Below are positions 5,426 to 10,675 of a stretch of DNA of 10,675 nucleotides, piece after piece. The DNA comes from CAZOIA01 sp964579675. Lineage in GTDB: Bacteria; Planctomycetota; Phycisphaerae; UBA1845; PWPN01. The first letter of the stretch is position 1, and the number at the start of each line of letters is the position of its first letter. The notes below the pieces were generated by a model. That model had not been told where the DNA came from and did no database searches. It was given only the letters and a program-made list of their open reading frames with translations. The DNA lies in NCBI GenBank assembly GCA_964579675.1, contig CAZOIA010000187.1, positions 1 through 10,675 on the forward strand, given 5' to 3'. Position numbers and translations under genes: made by a program.

Positions 5426-8272
5426 CTACTGGTTGTCGCAATCGGGGTCGGGCAGGACGTTCGCGCCGCTGAGGCACCCCTGGAGGATAGCAAAGTCGTC
5501 GTGGTCCACGTCGCGGTCGCCGTCGAGGTCCGTCTCCTGGCAACCCGGACCCTGCGGGGCGTTTCCCGGGCCGGTCAGGCACGCCTGGAGGCGGCCGAAA
5601 TCCTCCATATCGACGTCAAGGTCGAAATCGAAATCGGGATCAACCACCCCCTGATCGAAGACGGCGGCCAACGTGTGGGGGCCCGCACCCACATCCGGGA
5701 AGTACAGGTAGTTCTCGTCGCTGGTCGCGTTGCCCACCGGGCCCCCGATGGTCCAGACAAGGCTGCCGTCCAGCGTCACGATGGCCAGGGCGCCAAGTTT
5801 CGGCACCGCGACTTGGCCGGTCGCGCCGGTCGGCACGTCGATGTCGGCGTCGTAGGTTTTTTCGCTGCGGTCGACCGTGTACTCGATGGAGATGCCGCCG
5901 AGCGGCGTGGGCATCGTGCACTGCACCCAGGTCAACTCGCCCGGATGTGGGGTGATCTCGAACGTGGCGAACCCCGGGGAGGTGGGCTGGATGCCCGCGA
6001 CGTACTCGCTCATCAACCACGCCGCGCCGGCTGAAAACGCATGGTCCGTATTGCGCAGCCCGCTCTCGACGCCGCCGTCCGGCATGATGAACTCCCACAT
6101 CGTCCGGCCGGGATCGCCGTCCACCATCACCTGCCAGGGCCGGCGAATCGCTTCGAGTGCCCGAAGGTCGTCGTGGTTGAGGAACCGCGCTTCGACCTCG
6201 TACTGGACGTACCAGGCCCAGACGTGATTTCCGTGGCCCCAGGTGCCGTAATGCGGCCAGGCACTGCGGGTCCCGATTGACGACCACATCCTGGTCTCGA
6301 TCTGGTCGAGGATGGGTGTGATCTTCGGCTCGTCGGCGATGCCGTAGAGGATGGTCAGGGTGTTGGCGTCGAGCGGATAGTGGCTGTGATCATCGGTCCC
6401 GTCGTAATAGAGCTGTTGCCCGGCATCGTAGAGGTGCGCGTTCATCGCGGCCACGACGGCATCGGCTCGGGCGGTCCAGTTGGCGGCGTGGGTGGTGTTG
6501 CCCAGGGCCTCGGCCATCTCGGCGGCACATCGCAACGACCGTACGTACAGGGCGTTGAACGAGGTTACCCCCCCCTGCCGCAGGAAAGACCAATACCAGT
6601 CGCCCAGACCCAGGGTGATGAGCCCGTCGCCCCTCATCTTGCGGACTGACCAGTCGTCAAGCACGCCCAGAAGGGCCGGGTACATTTCGCTGACGAAGGC
6701 CAGGTCGCCCGTGTGCATCCAATGATGGTGCAGCGTGAGGACCCACCAGAAGGTGTAGTCGTCGAGCCACTTGGCGGAGAAGCCGTCTCCGGCCATGTAG
6801 GTGTTCCCGGTGGCGTTGGCGGCCGGGATCTTGCCCCGCAGGATGGGCCCCCACATATCCTCGATGGCCTGATCGTACTGATGTTCAGCCCCGTCGCGCA
6901 TGGTCTGGGCGATGATCTCCGGCTCCCAGTGGGCGGCGTACATGGCGCGCTGGGCGGGGTAGAAATCGCCCCAGACCCAGACGCGGTCGCGCTTGGCCCC
7001 GTCGTTGATGGTGTTCAGTTCGGCCCGCTCCCAGTCGTCCCAGTCGGCGACCAGGAACTCATCGTCGAACGCGTCGCTGAACAGCGTCGTTTGCCCGTCC
7101 GAGACGGCGACGTTGTCAACGTGGAAGTGTTCACGGTTCGTCTCGTCGGAATAAAACCCGATGCGTCCCTGACCGAACGTGTTATCGACGGTAGTGTCGA
7201 TCAGCTCAGCGTCCAGGTAGGTCCGAATGGTCGAGCCTTCGAGTTCGGTGCGGACGTGGTGGATCTCGCCTTCAGCGACCGGGAACGGCAAACCGACAGA
7301 GGTGATCGAGGAATACCCCCCGTTCTGGCGGACGTGCTTCCGGAGCGTGTTGGCGTTCGCACCCCCCTCGGCCGCTACAATTTGCCACATGTAGGTGTTG
7401 TCCCGGTCCACCGCCCGGAACGCCCAGCCGCAGCACCTGCCCAGAGGCATGATCTTGAAATCGAAATCCAGGGCGTAATCGGTCCACCCGGACCCGGGCA
7501 CGGTGAAGCCGAAGGGCCCGCCCGGAACGAAGTCGTCGCCCTCGTAGGAGATCGACAGCATCCCGTCCTCGATCTCCCAGGGCCCGTCGACGTCGTTGCC
7601 GCTGGTCGTGCTGATCTCCACCGTGTAGACGCAGCCGTACCAGATCCGGTTCAACAAGTCATCGTCGCAGAGGAAGTGACCGTCGTAGGTATCGGCGGTG
7701 CCGACGTAGGGCGTGTGATAGACGCGGACTGCGTCGACCTCGACGGTCCCGCTGTGGGGCAGGTAGAGCAGCAGATAGCGGAACCCTCGCCGGTTGTCGG
7801 TTCGCCAGGTCACCCCCGGGCGCCCGGTCACGGCCAGATCGCCGAGATAATACGCGCTCGTATCGCTGCCGATGTCGAGGTATTCGAGCCGCTGACTGAA
7901 CGCCGCTCCCAGCTCGGTGGTGATGGTTGACCCGAACACGATCTCGATCTTGCCGCTCACCGGCAGGCCGAAGTCGATCGCCAGCTTGGGCGAAACGGCG
8001 CCGGTCCGGGTCAAGGTGGCTGAGATGCCGTCCTCGACGAGGACCTGAGAGGGGTTGATGATCGTCCCGTCATTGTTGTAGGCAAACGAGATGGCCACGG
8101 GGTTGTTGAGGCGTGAGGTTGGGCCGGCTATGTAATCCTCCCAGTTCGTCGAGGCGGGTTGAGCGTACACGACGGCGGCCAGATGGCCAGCCGGCGGCAT
8201 CCCTCCAATCGCCAGGACAACAACGAGGAGGAAATATGCGTTCAGTGTCCGCCGCGAACTGTGTTTCTCCAC
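5426..8272 (-). CDS. Secreted alpha-L-rhamnosidase-like glycoside hydrolase (GH78 type) with dockerin-like repeats
   Basis: Predicted to remove terminal L-rhamnose from plant or algal polysaccharides or glycosides outside the cytoplasm. From the GTG at 8272 (948 residues): signal peptide at about 1-37 (basic start, hydrophobic core, cleavage near VYA/QP); N-terminal beta-sandwich region, about 40-200; DDDLLNRIWYGCVYTVE at 203-219; an inserted lectin-like jelly-roll domain at about 230-405; the six-hairpin catalytic barrel, about 420-760, opening with DGAKRDR (424-430) and containing LDDYTFWW (503-510) and TMWEF (724-728); a C-terminal beta domain to about 843; and two Asp-rich EF-hand/dockerin-like repeats, about 877-936. 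Start choice: GGGAG lies six bases before the GTG, whereas the ATG at 8338 has no ribosome binding site and overlaps a TATAAT box. Glu727 fits the general-base position of GH78; where classic members have an acid Glu (DCPQRDE) this protein has Arg430, so the proton donor is uncertain. Substrate is inferred from family resemblance only. Confidence 0.85.
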   Translation of the reverse strand: MEKHSSRRTLNAYFLLVVVLAIGGMPPAGHLAAVVYAQPASTNWEDYIAGPTSRLNNPVAISFAYNNDGTIINPSQVLVEDGISATLTRTGAVSPKLAIDFGLPVSGKIEIVFGSTITTELGAAFSQRLEYLDIGSDTSAYYLGDLAVTGRPGVTWRTDNRRGFRYLLLYLPHSGTVEVDAVRVYHTPYVGTADTYDGHFLCDDDLLNRIWYGCVYTVEISTTSGNDVDGPWEIEDGMLSISYEGDDFVPGGPFGFTVPGSGWTDYALDFDFKIMPLGRCCGWAFRAVDRDNTYMWQIVAAEGGANANTLRKHVRQNGGYSSITSVGLPFPVAEGEIHHVRTELEGSTIRTYLDAELIDTTVDNTFGQGRIGFYSDETNREHFHVDNVAVSDGQTTLFSDAFDDEFLVADWDDWERAELNTINDGAKRDRVWVWGDFYPAQRAMYAAHWEPEIIAQTMRDGAEHQYDQAIEDMWGPILRGKIPAANATGNTYMAGDGFSAKWLDDYTFWWVLTLHHHWMHTGDLAFVSEMYPALLGVLDDWSVRKMRGDGLITLGLGDWYWSFLRQGGVTSFNALYVRSLRCAAEMAEALGNTTHAANWTARADAVVAAMNAHLYDAGQQLYYDGTDDHSHYPLDANTLTILYGIADEPKITPILDQIETRMWSSIGTRSAWPHYGTWGHGNHVWAWYVQYEVEARFLNHDDLRALEAIRRPWQVMVDGDPGRTMWEFIMPDGGVESGLRNTDHAFSAGAAWLMSEYVAGIQPTSPGFATFEITPHPGELTWVQCTMPTPLGGISIEYTVDRSEKTYDADIDVPTGATGQVAVPKLGALAIVTLDGSLVWTIGGPVGNATSDENYLYFPDVGAGPHTLAAVFDQGVVDPDFDFDLDVDMEDFGRLQACLTGPGNAPQGPGCQETDLDGDRDVDHDDFAILQGCLSGANVLPDPDCDNQ

Positions 8273-8336
8273 GGTGTTCTCCCGCAACCTTGTCTCGGGC
8301 CTGTTCCTGCTGCCCCCTGCCTCCGCGACCCCACTC

Positions 8337-8342
8337 ATTATA
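8337..8342 (-). promoter_or_regulatory. -10 box (TATAAT) of the rhamnosidase gene
   Basis: On the minus strand, bases 8342 to 8337 read TATAAT, a perfect -10 hexamer in GC-rich surroundings. No good -35 hexamer stands 16-18 bases upstream (CGAGAA at 17), which suggests a promoter helped by an activator or using another sigma factor. Transcription would begin near 8330, leaving a leader of about 58 bases before the GTG start at 8272 and excluding the upstream ATG at 8338. Confidence 0.45.
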
Positions 8343-8391
8343 CTCGAACTGAGCCGTTCTTCTCGCCGGAGGGTGGTAACGCCAGGGACAG

Positions 8392-8407
8392 CGGCAATTC
8401 ATTGCCG
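8392..8407. promoter_or_regulatory. 16-base palindrome, possible operator
   Basis: CGGCAAT (8392-8398), TC, ATTGCCG (8401-8407) is a perfect inverted repeat with 7-base arms. It lies about 50 bases upstream of the TATAAT box of the rhamnosidase gene and about 57 bases past the rpsA stop. Size and symmetry suit a dimeric regulator binding at an activator-like distance. As RNA on the minus strand it would form a 6-bp hairpin with a tetraloop, but no T-run follows, so a terminator role for rpsA is less likely. Confidence 0.35.
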
Positions 8408-8464
8408 TGTGCTGGTATTGCCGGGCGCGGGTGTGAAGTGGGGCTGCGAATAAGGAGCTTACTT

Positions 8465-10060
8465 TCACCACCACTTGAAGTGCGAAGCGAGTCCACCCCG
8501 CAACGGCTTCGTGCGCTTCTTCTTCGGCTTGCCGGCGCTGCGCGTGCCCTGGTTGGCGGCGTCGCGAGGGGCTTTGCTTTCAGGCTTCATGGACAGAGAA
8601 ATCCGCTGGGCCTCCTGATCCGCCTTGATCACGCGAACTTCGATTTCCTGCCCTTCCTGGACGACGTCGCAGACCGCCTTGACGTGCCTGTCCGAGAGCT
8701 CGGAGATGTGGACAAGCCCCTCGACGCCGGGCACCAACTCCACGAACGCCCCGAAGTCGGTGATCTTGGAGACCTTTCCCGTCACCCTCGTGTTGGGCGG
8801 GAAGCGACTCTCGACGGTTGTCCAGGGGTTCTCCTCCGTCTGCTTGAGGCCCACGGCAATACGCCTTTTGTCCGGGTCCACCTTCAGGACGACCACCTCG
8901 GGGGTGTCGCCGATATTGAGCAACTCTGATGGGTGGGTGATCCGTCGAGACCAGCTCATCTCGCCGAGGGGGAGCAATGCGTCTACACCCTCTTCCAACT
9001 CGAGGAATGCTCCGAAGTCTGCCATTCGGACTACGCGAGCCTTGCACCGTTCGCCCGCGGGGTACCTGGTCTCGATACCGTCCCACGGGTCTGGCTTGAG
9101 CTGTTTGAGCCCTAATGAAACCTTGCCCGTCTGGCGATTGACCTTGAGGATACTCACTTCGAGGGATTGGCCCTCCTGAACCACCTCTCTGGGGTGCCTG
9201 ACCCGCGACCAGCTCATCTCGGTCAGATGGAGCAACCCTTCGGCCCCGCCCAGGTCGATGAACGCGCCATAGTCGGTGATGTTGGAGACGATGCCGGTCC
9301 GCTTCTCACCCTCTACGAGTGTACCGATGACCTGAGCCCGTTTCTCCTTGCGCTGTTGTTCGATGTACTTTCTTCTGCTGACGACGAGGTCGCGGGTTGT
9401 CGGGTCCACCTGAGTCACGATGCAGGTGAGGTGCTCGCCAATCAGGGTCGAGATGTCCCGAAGCCGGCGGACGTCCACTTGGGAGGCAGGCAGAAAGGCC
9501 CGCGCGCCTCCGATGTCAATGTCGAGCCCACCCTTGTTCATTCCGGTGACGACGCCTTCGAGCGTGTCTCCCGGCTGGACCGACTGCCAAAAGGAGAGCT
9601 CGTCCGCTTGCCGCTTGTTCAGGATGAGCAGACCGCCATGGGGCTCGACCCCCTCGACGATGACCGCAATCTCGTTGCCCTCCTGAGGGATCGGTTGCCC
9701 GGCGAATTCGACGATGGGGACGAACCCCTGCCGGTTGTCGTCGAAATCGACGAACACGCGCTCGGAGGTTACCCGGACGACTCTTCCTCGAAGCACCGCG
9801 CCGTGGTCGGCAAGAGATTGAACGGGCGGAGCGGATGGGGCCGGCGGGGCGGCATCGGAGGTCGGGTGATCGCCGGCGGTCTCGGCCGACGGGTTATCGG
9901 GCGCGTGGTTGGGGCCGTCCAAGCGGCTCACCTCGGATGGCCCGGGCTGCGGGTCAGCCGGTTCGGAAACGCCGTTGCCGGTCGATCCGCCGGTCGGAGC
10001 GTTGCTGGACCCGGGTGAAGATTCCGGTTGGACAGGGCGATCGATCGGGGTATCACTCAT
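8465..10060 (-). CDS. rpsA: Ribosomal protein S1 (bS1), five S1 domains
   Basis: Encodes the RNA-binding 30S protein that captures mRNA and unfolds structured starts. From the ATG at 10060 the product has 531 residues, close to the 557 of E. coli S1. Five S1 (OB-fold) domains are visible at about 86-153, 163-232, 250-320, 336-407 and 423-493; the third to fifth carry ITDYGAF, MADFGAF and ITDFGAF. E. coli has six, so one is missing. Residues 1-85 form a low-complexity, Pro/Ser/Gly/Asp-rich acidic extension; the C-terminus (about 494-531) is Lys/Arg-rich (KPKKKRTK) and ends in HFKWW. The frame stays open upstream to a GTG at 10420, but that part reads as non-coding sequence, so I prefer 10060. 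Only a weak GAGAG precedes it, in keeping with the poor ribosome binding sites known for autoregulated S1 genes. The next gene on this strand is the rhamnosidase, which has its own promoter. Confidence 0.95.
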   Translation of the reverse strand: MSDTPIDRPVQPESSPGSSNAPTGGSTGNGVSEPADPQPGPSEVSRLDGPNHAPDNPSAETAGDHPTSDAAPPAPSAPPVQSLADHGAVLRGRVVRVTSERVFVDFDDNRQGFVPIVEFAGQPIPQEGNEIAVIVEGVEPHGGLLILNKRQADELSFWQSVQPGDTLEGVVTGMNKGGLDIDIGGARAFLPASQVDVRRLRDISTLIGEHLTCIVTQVDPTTRDLVVSRRKYIEQQRKEKRAQVIGTLVEGEKRTGIVSNITDYGAFIDLGGAEGLLHLTEMSWSRVRHPREVVQEGQSLEVSILKVNRQTGKVSLGLKQLKPDPWDGIETRYPAGERCKARVVRMADFGAFLELEEGVDALLPLGEMSWSRRITHPSELLNIGDTPEVVVLKVDPDKRRIAVGLKQTEENPWTTVESRFPPNTRVTGKVSKITDFGAFVELVPGVEGLVHISELSDRHVKAVCDVVQEGQEIEVRVIKADQEAQRISLSMKPESKAPRDAANQGTRSAGKPKKKRTKPLRGGLASHFKWW

Positions 10061-10675
10061 CACCGCTCTCGCGTTCCGACCCAATAATGTGGTCAAGTTC
10101 GCCCCCCGCCCACTGCGGGTGGCGGATCTCGGCGTGCCGTCCGTGACACGTCCTCGACTACCATCTTGTCCCAGCAGGCGGGGCCCGGTCAAGCCCTGTA
10201 GGTTCTGCGCCGTGGCCTGACAGGCTCGCAACGCGGTTGGCGGCCGTGATCGACCCGGGGCTCTTGTTCCGTCCTGGCGTACGCTCGACGACGGTGCCGT
10301 TGGCAGCTCTGGGACTGAATCATTATCGTTCAGAAGGCTGCGACCCATGAGTGACGAACTGTGCCGGAGTTCGGCGTATGGGACCGGGTCCCCTCTGCTC
10401 AGCGGCGAAGCGGCCTCCACCCGGTGAGGGGTCCCGCCGGTACTACAGGCCCGCTTGAGGAGCGAGGTTGCCTCTCTGGCAGCGGGAACCGCGGCATTGG
10501 CTTCTCCTGATGCTCGCGCACGTTCGGTTTGCCTGGCGTCAAAGGCGTGTGCGCGGGCAGAAAATGGGGTGTCTACGGCGGTCCCCGAGGTGCTCGTTCT
10601 CGGAGGCGGCGCCCGCTTTTCACGGGTGCGTGACAGTTCCGGCGGGGACCTTCGGGCGGAGAAGGGGACGGCACC
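10061..10675 (-). other. Apparently non-coding region upstream of rpsA, probable leader
   Basis: No protein family is recognisable on either strand. The rpsA frame remains open to 10420, but its translation is low-complexity Arg/Ser/Pro/Gly and resembles no S1 terminus. Possible control elements are weak: GATAAT at 10327-10322 (minus) without a -35 partner, and TTGACC about 35 bases before the ATG without a -10 partner. Several GC-rich stems exist at the far end, for example GGTCCCCG (10580-10587) with CGGGGACC (10643-10650) and CCGAG/CTCGG inside it. A long structured leader for S1 autoregulation would fit, but this is inference. Confidence 0.35.

Noticed and set aside
6713..7930. Long open frame of 405 codons on the plus strand
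   Set aside because: It is antisense to the rhamnosidase, whose domains are recognisable throughout; it lacks any family signature.
10322..10327. GATAAT as the rpsA -10 box
   Set aside because: The best hexamers 16-18 bases upstream match the -35 consensus at only one or two positions, so it is not called as a promoter.
1..10675. CRISPR arrays, tRNA genes, insertion sequences
   Set aside because: No regularly spaced repeats, tRNA-like cloverleaf or T-arm motifs, transposase signatures or terminal inverted repeats were found by reading.

Overview
The window looks like a GC-rich bacterial chromosome segment, most probably from the Planctomycetota and perhaps a Phycisphaerae-like lineage. This is inferred from three things: the two C-terminal Asp-rich EF-hand/dockerin-like repeats of the secreted enzyme (pattern DxDxDxDVDxxDFxxLQxCLSG, common in planctomycete secreted proteins), an RpoC that carries the long trigger-loop insertion SI3 plus an extra C-terminal insertion, and the loose clustering of ribosomal genes. 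No database search was possible, so the phylum is a reasoned guess.

Layout. Bases 1-4314 (+) hold rpoC (RNA polymerase beta'), lacking only about its first 38 residues. After an 84-base spacer comes rpsL (ribosomal protein S12, 4399-4791, +), followed by a good intrinsic terminator at 4878-4918. The usual next genes of the str operon (rpsG, fusA, tuf) do not follow.

Bases 4919-5425 hold no convincing protein gene, but they are not empty. There is a sigma70-like promoter (TTGCCA, 17 bases, TATAAA at 4943-4971). It is followed by about 330 bases rich in stable hairpins, including a C(UUCG)G tetraloop, a 10-bp stem with a GGCG loop and a 13-bp stem. The stretch ends in a strong 10-bp terminator-like hairpin at 5272-5301. 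I read this as a candidate stand-alone non-coding RNA or orphan leader. It contains a very long match to the complement of the 16S rRNA 3' tail, placed at ideal distance before a 9-codon reading frame.

Bases 5426-8272 (-) encode a secreted alpha-L-rhamnosidase-like enzyme (GH78 type). It has a lectin-like jelly-roll domain inserted ahead of the catalytic barrel and dockerin-like repeats at the C-terminus. Its promoter (TATAAT) and ribosome binding site argue for a GTG start at 8272, and a perfect 16-base palindrome lies just upstream as a possible operator. Bases 8465-10060 (-) encode ribosomal protein S1 (rpsA) with five S1 domains, an acidic Pro/Ser-rich N-terminal extension and a Lys/Arg-rich tail ending in aromatic residues. 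Bases 10061-10675 appear non-coding and may contain the long S1 leader.

The housekeeping genes serve transcription and translation. The rhamnosidase sits between them as an isolated carbohydrate-degradation gene with its own control signals. The most promising undescribed element is the candidate RNA at about 4979-5307.
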